From positions 1 through 64,000 of the forward strand of contig CAJUKX010000002.1 in the NCBI GenBank assembly GCA_910586975.1: a stretch of DNA of 64,000 nt. The letters are read 5' to 3'. Positions within the stretch are counted from its first letter, which is position 1. Every line of letters begins with the position of its first letter. The notes under the pieces were generated by a model. It was given only the letters and a program-made list of their open reading frames with translations, had not been told where the DNA came from and did not search any database. Both the position numbers and the translations under genes were made by a program. This stretch comes from an uncultured Muribaculaceae bacterium. Its GTDB lineage: Bacteria > Bacteroidota > Bacteroidia > Bacteroidales > Muribaculaceae. Positions 26,336 through 34,201 of this stretch are shown here, piece by piece.

Positions 26336-26655
26336 CAGACCGCATCGCAGAAGCCCGGTCACGGGCAATGCGGGAGGGTCGGCAAGACATTATAAAAAAG
26401 CGTTTATCCGCGCTGATTCTTGACAAACAGAAATTCTCGCAAAATTTCAAATCAATAGTCAAGGATGGAGCAACGGTAGATGCCCGTGGATATGTAATAT
26501 CATGCATTCGGCAGGATGCCTTGTGAAAGGTATAGCCGGACGCCATTGTTGCATATACAAGCGTGGGCTTCTGCGTTGCCGTCCGACTATTGATGGGCAA
26601 TGCGAGAAGCCTCTGTTTGTAGGACGGTAACAGATACAGATTCCTACGCTTTTTT
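26336..26655 (+). ncRNA. Candidate structured non-coding RNA or regulatory leader
   Basis: About 320 nt from the predicted start to a T-run. Predicted helices: GACCGCAT (26338-26345) with ATGC...GGTC (26368-26380), enclosing CCCG/CGGG; ATTCTTGAC (26416-26424) with GTCAAGGAT (26458-26466), nine pairs; a closing stem AGCGTGGG (26560-26567) with CCTACGCT (26643-26650) that encloses two hairpins (26566-26580 with 26595-26611; TCTGTT/AACAGA at 26612-26634) and is followed directly by TTTTTT, like a terminator. The conserved cores of RNase P RNA, tmRNA and SRP RNA were looked for and not found. A small open frame on the opposite strand has no recognisable product. It could be a free sRNA or an attenuator for the gene at 26709, which has no other visible promoter. 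Confidence 0.6.
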
Positions 26656-26708
26656 CGTACCAACCATTATCGCCGACGAGAGGAAGACCGAGGCTGATAC
26701 TTTACTAT

Positions 26709-28349
26709 ATGAACGGTCTGATTCCTGTAAAAACAAGCATCTTGTTTTTATTAATGACCGTATGTACCTGTTTTACGGCAAGTGCATACGAGTTCGGTAT
26801 TTTCGAGTATGAAATAATCAACGACAATCAAGCCAAGATTGTCGGTTGCAAAGACTTCGACGGAGGACATATCTCCATCCCCTCAACCCTAACCCACGAT
26901 GGAAAGGAATACCCCATTGTAGAGATAGGAGATAATGCTCTTTCCAATAAAAATATTTCCACAGTTGATATACCTGAAGGGATTACCACAATAGGTGTCG
27001 CTGCTTTCAGTTTCAATCTTCTTAAAGATGTCGTTCTACCTCAGAGTCTACAAATATTGGATAGCGATGCTTTTTCAGGTAATGATTTAACCTCAATTAA
27101 TATTCCACCACTCGTGATTACTCAACCTAATGAGTGGGGTGGATATAAAGCACTTCTATCTGAAGCCGGAGGTAATGACAATACCATCGAAAATATAGTA
27201 ATCGAGCCATCAGAACTACCTTTAGAAGCTCGTATATATGTAAATTGTCAGAATCTGATAATCGGGAGGGAATTTAAAGGTATTTGCTGTGAGGGTGTAT
27301 CAAACTCTTTGACATTTGTTGCACCTATTGATAATCACGCAATTAACTTTGATATTTTAAAATACTACAAAGTGTTTCCTAATGAAATAAATCTCAAAGG
27401 AAAAAATTTGGAATTAAATGGTTCCATATTCCAATCAGCTCTTGAAAATCGTCAATATTTTGAAAAATACGATTTCGCCAAAGCTCTGCAGAACATCAAC
27501 AGTGTAAATATTGAATGCGATAACTTGAGTCTTGGGAATAAGGCATTTTACAATTTAATGGCAGATATTAACCTTAATGTATCAGGGCAGACCGAAACAC
27601 AAGGGGGAGCTTTCTATGGCTGCAAGTCTGTCAATGGTGTTGATCTATCTTCTTTAGCAACTATAAAGGCCGGTGAGTTTCAAAATATTACCGATATGAA
27701 ATATTTTACTGTATCGGGTTTTTGTAAAGCGATAAACAATACCGCGTTTTCAGGTTGCAATAATCTTAAAGATTTTGTGTTGGCAGAAGGTGATACTCCA
27801 TTGATAGTAGGAACCGGCACATTTGATGAAATACCTGTTGAAAAGCTAACACTGGGACGTAATATCATTTCCGGAGATTTGCCCTTTTATGGTCTTAAAA
27901 CACTGAAAACGCTTGTACTCTCATCAAATATTTCAGAATTACCTGACTATGCCTTTGCTGATTGTAGTAATCTTGGCGAAATATATTGCGAGTCAGCAAA
28001 TCCGCCCCAAATTCATAAAAATACATTTAAGGGCGTAAATAAGGACGAATGTAAAATATTCGTTAAATCAAACGAAGGCGAGTACCGACAGGCTGAAGGA
28101 TGGAATGATTTTTTTGCATCGGTTGTTGAGCCGGACATAAACAAGCAATCTATCAATGTTCATTCTAAAAGTGATAACATCATCATCTCCGGAGTTGAAG
28201 ATAAAAATGTTTCAGTATATTCTATAGATGGGACTGAAAGAGTTGCCTTTCAAAAAGTCAATGGAGATATTGAATTCCCGCTACCTAACGGAATGTATCT
28301 AATCGTTGCAGGCAATAATACAATTAAGTATTTCCATTCGAAAAAGTAA
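26709..28349 (+). CDS. BspA-type leucine-rich repeat surface protein with T9SS-like tail
   Basis: A 546-residue exported protein. The signal peptide (about 1-26) is followed by LRR_5/BspA repeats: ISIPSTLTHDGKEYPIVEIG and VDIPEGITTIGVAAFS early, more repeats near 400-440 (SSNISELPDYAFADCSNL). The middle is more divergent. The last 65 residues (VSVYSIDGTERV ... NGMYLIVAGNNTIKYF) look like a type A sorting domain. BspA repeats in oral and gut bacteria mediate binding to host or bacterial surfaces. The gene is clearly AT-richer than the surrounding housekeeping genes, suggesting acquisition. It precedes an unknown secreted protein by 12 bp. Confidence 0.8.
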   Translation: MNGLIPVKTSILFLLMTVCTCFTASAYEFGIFEYEIINDNQAKIVGCKDFDGGHISIPSTLTHDGKEYPIVEIGDNALSNKNISTVDIPEGITTIGVAAFSFNLLKDVVLPQSLQILDSDAFSGNDLTSINIPPLVITQPNEWGGYKALLSEAGGNDNTIENIVIEPSELPLEARIYVNCQNLIIGREFKGICCEGVSNSLTFVAPIDNHAINFDILKYYKVFPNEINLKGKNLELNGSIFQSALENRQYFEKYDFAKALQNINSVNIECDNLSLGNKAFYNLMADINLNVSGQTETQGGAFYGCKSVNGVDLSSLATIKAGEFQNITDMKYFTVSGFCKAINNTAFSGCNNLKDFVLAEGDTPLIVGTGTFDEIPVEKLTLGRNIISGDLPFYGLKTLKTLVLSSNISELPDYAFADCSNLGEIYCESANPPQIHKNTFKGVNKDECKIFVKSNEGEYRQAEGWNDFFASVVEPDINKQSINVHSKSDNIIISGVEDKNVSVYSIDGTERVAFQKVNGDIEFPLPNGMYLIVAGNNTIKYFHSKK

Positions 28350-28361
28350 ATCAATAAAGCT

Positions 28362-29267
28362 ATGTTAAGACTATTCATAATCATACAAATATCCATACTG
28401 TTTTTAGCTCTATGCCCGGCTAAATCTTATGCACAGACCGGGGAGTTATTTGAAAGTCTCAAAGGAACAGAAGAAAATCCGTTGATTGACATCAAATATA
28501 AAGTAGAGATTGAGCCTTTCAATTTTGATCCCACCGGACATGACGATATAGCCTTTCATACATATCTCTGCTATAACGCCACTTATGCCGATGGGTCGAA
28601 TAAAACAGATAGATTCTTTTATCGCAATTTTAGGTTTGGGTTCCCAAGTTGCAGTTTTGAACCGTATCTTTCATCCAATATTGAGATTTTGAGCAAATCT
28701 GAAATTCGTGATTTTTCAGAAGAAGAGAAATCCGTGAAATGGAAAATTCAACAAACATTACTCCAAAAAGAATATAATTTTTGGAATTACGATGAGTTTC
28801 TACAATTGCGTAATCTTGATCAAACGAAAAGAACTGTTATAATGCCATACAATGCTAAAACAGCGTATGCATTAGATGATGTTAGTTATACAGAAACGGA
28901 AAGAGCCTTTTATGAAGATGACAATTTTAAAGTTTATTCAAATTACTGTGGCTATAGTATCATAAGCGGAACGAAACATTTTGCCTGGGGGGAATTTGGC
29001 ATTTTTAATCCCGTTTTATGCGCAAAAGATGAAAACAACACAATTATAAGACTAAGTCCTGTAAAACCCGGACAGTATCTTATCGAACTTAAGAACCATG
29101 GGAATGAATATGGTTATATGGAAACGATAGGGGTACATTGTATTATGGAATTATTTATTGAAGATTCTTCCTTCAAATTGGATTATAATTATTTAGTACA
29201 TTTTGATTACCCCAAATCCGAACAACAAAAGCAGGCTGCACGTGAGGCCGGGTATGATGTTCCCTAA
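28362..29267 (+). CDS. Secreted protein of unknown function in the AT-rich island
   Basis: A 301-residue protein with a clear signal peptide (about 1-25, ending SYA-Q). I recognise no domain. It has many aromatic residues and acidic loops, and mostly predicted beta structure without barrel periodicity. The C-terminus (DYPKSEQQKQAAREAGYDVP) is helical and charged, without a T9SS tail. It follows the BspA-type gene by 12 bp, shares its AT-rich composition and ends at a palindromic repeat cluster, so the two genes probably arrived and act together. Confidence 0.7.
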   Translation: MLRLFIIIQISILFLALCPAKSYAQTGELFESLKGTEENPLIDIKYKVEIEPFNFDPTGHDDIAFHTYLCYNATYADGSNKTDRFFYRNFRFGFPSCSFEPYLSSNIEILSKSEIRDFSEEEKSVKWKIQQTLLQKEYNFWNYDEFLQLRNLDQTKRTVIMPYNAKTAYALDDVSYTETERAFYEDDNFKVYSNYCGYSIISGTKHFAWGEFGIFNPVLCAKDENNTIIRLSPVKPGQYLIELKNHGNEYGYMETIGVHCIMELFIEDSSFKLDYNYLVHFDYPKSEQQKQAAREAGYDVP

Positions 29268-29298
29268 ACCTTATTGTCAATCGCCAAAAGATTAAAAA

Positions 29299-29730
29299 GC
29301 AGCCGATTATATAGGTGCCCCGGGTATCGGGAAGATGACATCCGGCAGGATGTCTGCCACACAGTAACCGGGCATGCACGCGCGCAGAGCAGAGCATGCC
29401 CGGTGCATATATGTACTCACGATTGCATCCGGATGATGCGGTATAGGAGGCCGGATATAACAGTTCCATGAAATATGACATCCGCCAAGGATGTCTGCAA
29501 ATACCGTAACCGCGGTATGTACGACCGCAGGGAGGACATGCCCGGTAGGCATTCCACAACGAAATGGCATCCGGAGGAAGCCGTCTATATATGCAACCAC
29601 ACCTGTATAATCGGCTTTCTGCGAATGCCTTATCCTTTCTTAATACGTTTACCGGGCATGCCCGCGCTTCGGTTACACCTGCGCGCGTGCATACCCGGCT
29701 ACTAGCTTACAGGCCTCCTTCGGATGCCAT
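29299..29730. repeat. Compound palindromic intergenic repeat cluster (copy 3)
   Basis: It lies between the convergent genes ending at 29267 and 29834. Order: truncated A (29299-29316), B (29335-29354), C-like with a shortened loop (29368-29403), inverted D (about 29418-29471), B (29475-29495), C' (about 29511-29547), A (29566-29629), C (29652-29698), degenerate B' (29711-29730). The A arms here differ (GGCATCCGGAGGAAGCCG against CGGCTTTCTGCGAATGCC) but still pair. The remainder of the gap to 29833 shows nothing recognisable. Confidence 0.83.
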
Positions 29731-29833
29731 ACTACGGGAATGAGGGTGTTGCATATCTTTACCGTTTCAAGTATCGAACCCAACGTTTCATCAAGAGATT
29801 TCGCTGTCCTTTTCATATTTCAAAAACACCCTC

Positions 29834-30136
29834 TTATACATCCCGCTTTTTAAGCCTTTCCATATTCTTTTTATCGTAGGCTTCGCCTGGCGAAACAAGA
29901 TATTCAAATTTTACGAGGTCACCGTCAATCTGAATATGCAATACGAAGAAGGCCCTCTTACTCCCAATCTTTATTCGGTAAACGCTATTAAGAGTTTCTA
30001 TCTTTCGGCAATTGCTTATTTCTTCAACCGTTTGGGCATCAATCACATTGTTGATTGCCTCTACAATAGAATGATGAATTTTGCCGGAAAGTTTGTCAAG
30101 AGCCTTGGTAAAATCTTTTGAGAAATCTACATTCAT
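29834..30136 (-). CDS. RelE/ParE-type toxin
   Basis: A 100-residue protein with the RelE/ParE layout: N-terminal helices (FSKDFTKALDKLSGKIHHSIVEAINN) followed by a beta-sheet with YRIKIGSKRAFFVLHI, the conserved R/K-rich strand pattern of the family. Such toxins are ribosome-dependent mRNA nucleases or gyrase poisons; which applies cannot be told. Its start overlaps the antitoxin stop by 4 bp, the usual type II arrangement. Confidence 0.8.
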   Translation of the reverse strand: MNVDFSKDFTKALDKLSGKIHHSIVEAINNVIDAQTVEEISNCRKIETLNSVYRIKIGSKRAFFVLHIQIDGDLVKFEYLVSPGEAYDKKNMERLKKRDV

Positions 30137-30408
30137 CTGTATTGACCAATTCCATGGCGGCGCATAAAGTCATCTTTCTCGCTTTCGCTAACCATTACCT
30201 TTCCTTCCGGTCTGTTTGAAACAAGATAGCGATAGAGTTCTGCATCTTCCATTTCATTGGCTTCCTCTATCAAAAGCTGCTCGATATATTTCTTGAGATT
30301 GATTCCCATTGCAGCCGCCTTAACGGTCAATGCGCGGAATACATCCTCCGGAATGTCAATTAGCTTACGGTGAGATGGCTGCGCGGATGTTGCTGATACT
30401 GTATTCAT
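30133..30408 (-). CDS. Antitoxin of the RelE-type module
   Basis: A 91-residue protein with a central ribbon-helix-helix-like segment (RKLIDIPEDVFRALTVKAAAMGINLKKYIEQLLIEEANEM) and a charged C-terminal tail (about 60-91) that would wrap the toxin. It is the promoter-proximal gene of the pair and probably autorepresses the promoter at 30427-30458 through tandem 9-bp repeats in the spacer. Confidence 0.8.
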   Translation of the reverse strand: MNTVSATSAQPSHRKLIDIPEDVFRALTVKAAAMGINLKKYIEQLLIEEANEMEDAELYRYLVSNRPEGKVMVSESEKDDFMRRHGIGQYR

Positions 30409-30426
30409 ATCGTTTATATTTTACTG

Positions 30427-30458
30427 CAAAGTTAAAACATATATACCATATATACAAA
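30427..30458 (-). promoter_or_regulatory. Toxin-antitoxin promoter with tandem operator repeats
   Basis: On the minus strand TTTG (30458-30455), a 20-nt spacer and TAACTTTG (30434-30427) form a consensus promoter. The spacer is largely two tandem perfect copies of CATATATAC (30438-30446 and 30447-30455, plus-strand reading), a likely RHH operator placed to block polymerase. Confidence 0.8.
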
Positions 30459-30588
30459 TCCATATTGACCAAAGTTTCCCGACAATAATTCAAAACGATA
30501 GTACCTCAATTACCCGAGGGTTGTTGCAACTGTCAAACTAACGTTGTTTTTCATCTCCAAAATAGTATGCCGTATCGCAATTTTTTGC

Positions 30589-30596
30589 TAATTTTG
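30589..30596 (+). promoter_or_regulatory. Promoter -7 box of the SDR gene (TAATTTTG)
   Basis: It matches TAnnTTTG and lies 17 bp before the ATG at 30614. It also shows that an in-frame ATG at 30596 cannot be the start. The -33 region is poor. Confidence 0.5.
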
Positions 30597-30613
30597 TGAA
30601 AATTTTCATTAAT

Positions 30614-31390
30614 ATGGCAAAAAGCGTTTTTATCACCGGTGGTGCGTCGGGAATCGGCGCGGCCGCAGTACGCAAATTCGCGGAACAAGGCTGGCATGTA
30701 ACCTTCATGGATATTCATCCCAAAGAGGCCAAAGAGCTGATCAACAGTGTTGATTCGCCCGAACCTATATGTTTTGCAGAAGGTTCAACCCTCAACCGCT
30801 CCGACCTTGAGGCTGCCCTTGAACTGGCTGCCGACGAAGCCGGTGGCGTGGACGCTGTGTTTGCCAACGCGGGCATTCATCGCAAGAATACCATCATCGA
30901 CATAGAGCCGGACGACCTTGCCGAGCTGCTGCAAACCAACATAATAGGCACCGTCAACACCCTGCAGTGCGCCATTCCTTATCTGGTAAATGCAGCCGAT
31001 GGTGCCTCGGTGGTCATCAACGCCTCCGACCAGTGCTTTGTGGGTAAAGGCGGCAACTGCGGCTACGGACTCACCAAGGCTGCACTGGGTCAGCTGGCCA
31101 AGAGCGCGGCCATAGACCTGGCTCATCTGGGCATACGCGTCAATGCCGTGTGCCCCTCTACCATCGACACCCCTCTCTACGACCGCGCCCTGGCTGCAGT
31201 GGTGGCCCGCAAGAAAAAAGACGGCCTTTCGATAGACAAACTGCGCAAGCAGGAGAATGCCATGTTTCTGCGCGGCAGCGTGGGCACAGCCGCCGAGGTG
31301 GCCGCAATGGTCTACTTCCTGTGCTCGGAGCAGGCTTCGTTCTGTACCGGAGGGCTCTATCCCGTAGACGGCGGATACACAGCCGTGTGA
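30614..31390 (+). CDS. Short-chain dehydrogenase/reductase
   Basis: A 258-residue classical SDR. The NAD(P)-binding motif TGGASGIG is at about 8-15 with Asp after the second strand (FMDIH), suggesting NAD(H) preference. NAG (about 85-87) and the catalytic Ser (NAS, about 136) and YGLTK (Tyr/Lys about 149-153) are all present, and PVDGGY closes the C-terminus. The substrate is unknown. The start at 30614 (MAKSVFITGG) is chosen because the promoter overlaps the upstream ATG. Confidence 0.9.
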   Translation: MAKSVFITGGASGIGAAAVRKFAEQGWHVTFMDIHPKEAKELINSVDSPEPICFAEGSTLNRSDLEAALELAADEAGGVDAVFANAGIHRKNTIIDIEPDDLAELLQTNIIGTVNTLQCAIPYLVNAADGASVVINASDQCFVGKGGNCGYGLTKAALGQLAKSAAIDLAHLGIRVNAVCPSTIDTPLYDRALAAVVARKKKDGLSIDKLRKQENAMFLRGSVGTAAEVAAMVYFLCSEQASFCTGGLYPVDGGYTAV

Positions 31391-31407
31391 ACCGCCGCTT
31401 CCCCTGC

Positions 31408-31436
31408 AATGTTCTAATTACAGAACATTCCTTAAT
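31408..31436 (+). terminator. Weak hairpin between the SDR gene and phoH
   Basis: AATGTTCT and AGAACATT form a perfect 8-bp stem with a 6-nt loop, followed by CCTTAATTTT, a poor U-tract. It may be a weak terminator or an mRNA-stabilising stem. Confidence 0.4.
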
Positions 31437-31447
31437 TTTCCAATTTT

Positions 31448-32452
31448 ATGATTGAACGCATTATAATCATCGACAACGCCGACCCCGTAAACTTCTACGG
31501 CGTCAACAACTGCAACATGCAGCTCATACGCAACCTCTTCCCGAAGCTGCGCATAGCAGCCCGCGGCTCGGTGATTAAGGTTATAGGCGAAGATTCCGAG
31601 ACCGCCGAGTTTGAACGCAAGATAAAGGAACTGGAGGAGTTTGCCTCGCACCGCAACATGCTCAACGAGGAAATCATCCTCGACATTGTGAAGGGCGACG
31701 CTCCCAAGGAAATCAAGCACGACAACGTAATCATATACGGCATAAACGGCAAGCCCATACAGGGACGCACTCCCAACCAGCAGAAGCTCGTGGAGACCTT
31801 TGCCGAAAACGACCTTACATTTGCCCTTGGCCCCGCCGGCACGGGCAAGACCTACGTGGCCATAGCCCTGGCCGTGCGCGCCCTCAAGAACAAGGAGGTG
31901 CGCAAGATTATACTGAGCCGACCCGCTGTGGAAGCCGGCGAGAAACTCGGTTTCCTGCCCGGCGATATGAAAGACAAGATCGACCCGTATCTGCAACCCC
32001 TCTACGACGCGCTCGAAGACATGATTCCGGCTGTCAAGCTCAAGGAATACATGGAGTCGAAAGTGATACAGATAGCTCCCCTGGCCTTCATGCGCGGACG
32101 CACGCTCAACGATGCCGTGATAGTGCTCGACGAAGCCCAGAACACCACCACCCACCAGATAAAGATGTTCCTCACCCGCCTGGGTATGAACGCCAAGATG
32201 ATAATCACCGGCGACGCCACCCAGATCGACCTGCCCCGCTCTACCCAGAGCGGACTCATACGCGCCCTGAAGGTGCTCGACGGAGTTCCCGGCATAGGAC
32301 GCGTTGAATTCGGCAAGAAAGACATCGTGCGCCACGCTCTAGTGCAGCGCATAGTCGAAGCCTACGAGAGAGCCGAGGAAGCCGACAAGGCAGCCGAACG
32401 CCCCGCTCACCGCCCCGACGAACATCATCAAACAGAAAAAACAGATAATTAA
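31448..32452 (+). CDS. PhoH family ATPase
   Basis: A 334-residue PhoH-like protein: an N-terminal KH-like region (about 1-100), Walker A GPAGTGKT (about 130-137), the segment SRPAVEAGEKLGFLPGD typical of PhoH, Walker B VIVLDEAQNTT and the late GDATQIDLPR motif. PhoH proteins are ATPases linked to RNA metabolism (YbeZ type, working with the YbeY nuclease). The C-terminal tail is Ala/Glu-rich and charged. It is followed 21 bp later by purC. Confidence 0.93.
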   Translation: MIERIIIIDNADPVNFYGVNNCNMQLIRNLFPKLRIAARGSVIKVIGEDSETAEFERKIKELEEFASHRNMLNEEIILDIVKGDAPKEIKHDNVIIYGINGKPIQGRTPNQQKLVETFAENDLTFALGPAGTGKTYVAIALAVRALKNKEVRKIILSRPAVEAGEKLGFLPGDMKDKIDPYLQPLYDALEDMIPAVKLKEYMESKVIQIAPLAFMRGRTLNDAVIVLDEAQNTTTHQIKMFLTRLGMNAKMIITGDATQIDLPRSTQSGLIRALKVLDGVPGIGRVEFGKKDIVRHALVQRIVEAYERAEEADKAAERPAHRPDEHHQTEKTDN

Positions 32453-32473
32453 TCCCGTAATATCCCAATCATT

Positions 32474-33424
32474 ATGCAAGCCACACTTACAAGCACAGAT
32501 TTCCACTTTCCCGGCCAGCAGAGCCTCTATCATGGTAAAGTTCGCGATGTTTACGACATCAACGACACAACCCTTGTAATGGTTGCCACCGACCGTATCT
32601 CGGCCTTCGACGTAGTGCTCCCCAAGGGCATTCCTTTCAAGGGTCAGGTACTCAACCAGATCGCTGCCTATTTCCTCGACGCCACCGCCGACGAGATACC
32701 CAACTGGAAGCTCGCCGTTCCCGACCCCATGGTCACCGTAGGCAAAAAGTGTGAAGGATTCCGTGTGGAAATGATCATCCGCGGCTACCTCACCGGCAGC
32801 GCATGGCGCGAATATGCCGCCGGAGTACGCGAAATATGCGGCGTGAAGCTCCCCGAGGGCATGAAGGAAAACCAGAAGTTCCCCGAGCCTATAATCACCC
32901 CCACCACCAAGGCCGAGGCCGGTCACGACGAAAACATCTCAAAGGAAGAAATCATTGCCCAGGGCATCGTGAGCGCCGAAGACTACGAAGTGATGGAACG
33001 CTATACACGCCGACTGTTTGAAATCGGCACACGCATGGCCGCCGAAAAGGGTCTGATTCTTGTAGATACAAAATATGAATTCGGCAAACTCGAAGACAAG
33101 GTTATCCTTATTGACGAAATCCACACCCCCGACTCATCGCGCTACTTCTATGCCGAGGGCTACGAGGAACGCTTTGCCAAGGGCGAACCCCAGCGCCAGC
33201 TCTCAAAGGAATTCGTGCGCCAGTGGCTCATAGAAAACGGTTTCATGGGCAAAGCCGGACAGACCGTGCCCGAAATGACCGACGAAATCTGCCGCAGCAT
33301 CTCTGAACGATACATCGAGCTGTACGAACACGTTACCGGTCAGAAGTTCGTTCCCGCCCAGAGCGACGATCTCAACCAACGCATCGAGACCAACGTACTC
33401 GACTGCCTCAACAACCTGCGCTGA
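32474..33424 (+). CDS. purC: Phosphoribosylaminoimidazole-succinocarboxamide synthase
   Basis: PurC joins aspartate to CAIR in purine synthesis. The 316-residue product has YHGKVRDVYDI, the ATDRISAFDVV motif, the GYLTGSAWREY segment and the late LVDTKYEFG and DEIHTPDSSRYF motifs of the longer, Bacteroidetes/eukaryote-like PurC form. It sits between phoH and ubiE with short gaps. Confidence 0.96.
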   Translation: MQATLTSTDFHFPGQQSLYHGKVRDVYDINDTTLVMVATDRISAFDVVLPKGIPFKGQVLNQIAAYFLDATADEIPNWKLAVPDPMVTVGKKCEGFRVEMIIRGYLTGSAWREYAAGVREICGVKLPEGMKENQKFPEPIITPTTKAEAGHDENISKEEIIAQGIVSAEDYEVMERYTRRLFEIGTRMAAEKGLILVDTKYEFGKLEDKVILIDEIHTPDSSRYFYAEGYEERFAKGEPQRQLSKEFVRQWLIENGFMGKAGQTVPEMTDEICRSISERYIELYEHVTGQKFVPAQSDDLNQRIETNVLDCLNNLR

Positions 33425-33435
33425 AGCCGCACAAG

Positions 33436-34173
33436 ATGACAGCCGAAGATATAAATCCCTACGACGACAACCGCTCAAAGACCGATCAGGTACGCGAGAT
33501 GTTTGACAACATAGCGCCGGCCTACGACCGCCTTAACCGCGCCATGAGCTTCGGACTCGACCGCTCATGGCGTCGGTTGGCAGTCGGGCTCGTGGCCGAC
33601 ACCAAGCCGCGCCACATAGTCGACATAGCCACCGGTACCGGCGATTTTGCCATATCGCTTGCCAAGCACATCACTGGCGCTAAAATCACCGGTATAGACC
33701 TGTCGGAGAACATGGTGGAAATCGGCCGACGCAAGGTGACCGATGCCGGCCTTGCCGACCGCATCACAATGATGGTCGACGACGTTCTCAACTCACAGTT
33801 GCCCGAGGGATGTGCCGATGCGGTGACCGTGGCCTTCGGAGTACGCAATTTCGAACATCTGCTTGAAGCATACTCCAAGATATTACATATCCTGCGCCCG
33901 GGTGGCATGCTCTGTGTCATAGAGCTGTCCACGCCCACATCATCACTTGTAAAGCCATTCTACAACCTGTATACACGTAAAATAATCCCCTTGCTGGGTA
34001 GAAAAATATCAAAGGACAACCGCGCATACTCATACCTGCCCGAGAGCATTGCCGCCGTACAACAAGGCGATGAAATGCTCGAGGTGATGCGGCGCGCCGG
34101 CTTCGCAAGTACCCGATACCGCCGCCTCACATTCGGGGTATGTACCATTTACCAAGCCATACGTCCTCTGTAA
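33436..34173 (+). CDS. menG: Demethylmenaquinone methyltransferase (UbiE/MenG)
   Basis: A 245-residue SAM-dependent class I methyltransferase with the UbiE signatures FDNIAPAYDRLNRAMSFGLDRSWRR and DIATGTGDFAI (SAM motif I), then FGVRNFE and RPGGMLCVIELS. It catalyses the last step of menaquinone synthesis; Bacteroidales make menaquinone and not ubiquinone, so the menG role is favoured. It starts 11 bp after purC. Confidence 0.93.
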   Translation: MTAEDINPYDDNRSKTDQVREMFDNIAPAYDRLNRAMSFGLDRSWRRLAVGLVADTKPRHIVDIATGTGDFAISLAKHITGAKITGIDLSENMVEIGRRKVTDAGLADRITMMVDDVLNSQLPEGCADAVTVAFGVRNFEHLLEAYSKILHILRPGGMLCVIELSTPTSSLVKPFYNLYTRKIIPLLGRKISKDNRAYSYLPESIAAVQQGDEMLEVMRRAGFASTRYRRLTFGVCTIYQAIRPL

Positions 34174-34201
34174 ACCTGCAAAAGTTATTTTCTTAAAAAA
34201 G

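Noticed and set aside
26336..26655. RNase P RNA, tmRNA or SRP RNA identity for the structured transcript
   Set aside because: The conserved cores (for example the GAGGAAAGTCC-type element, tRNA-like 3' end and the GGAA hairpin) are absent.
26304..26663. Minus-strand frame of 119 codons opposite the structured RNA
   Set aside because: No promoter, no domain and unusual residues; the plus strand has a perfect promoter and RNA-like structure.
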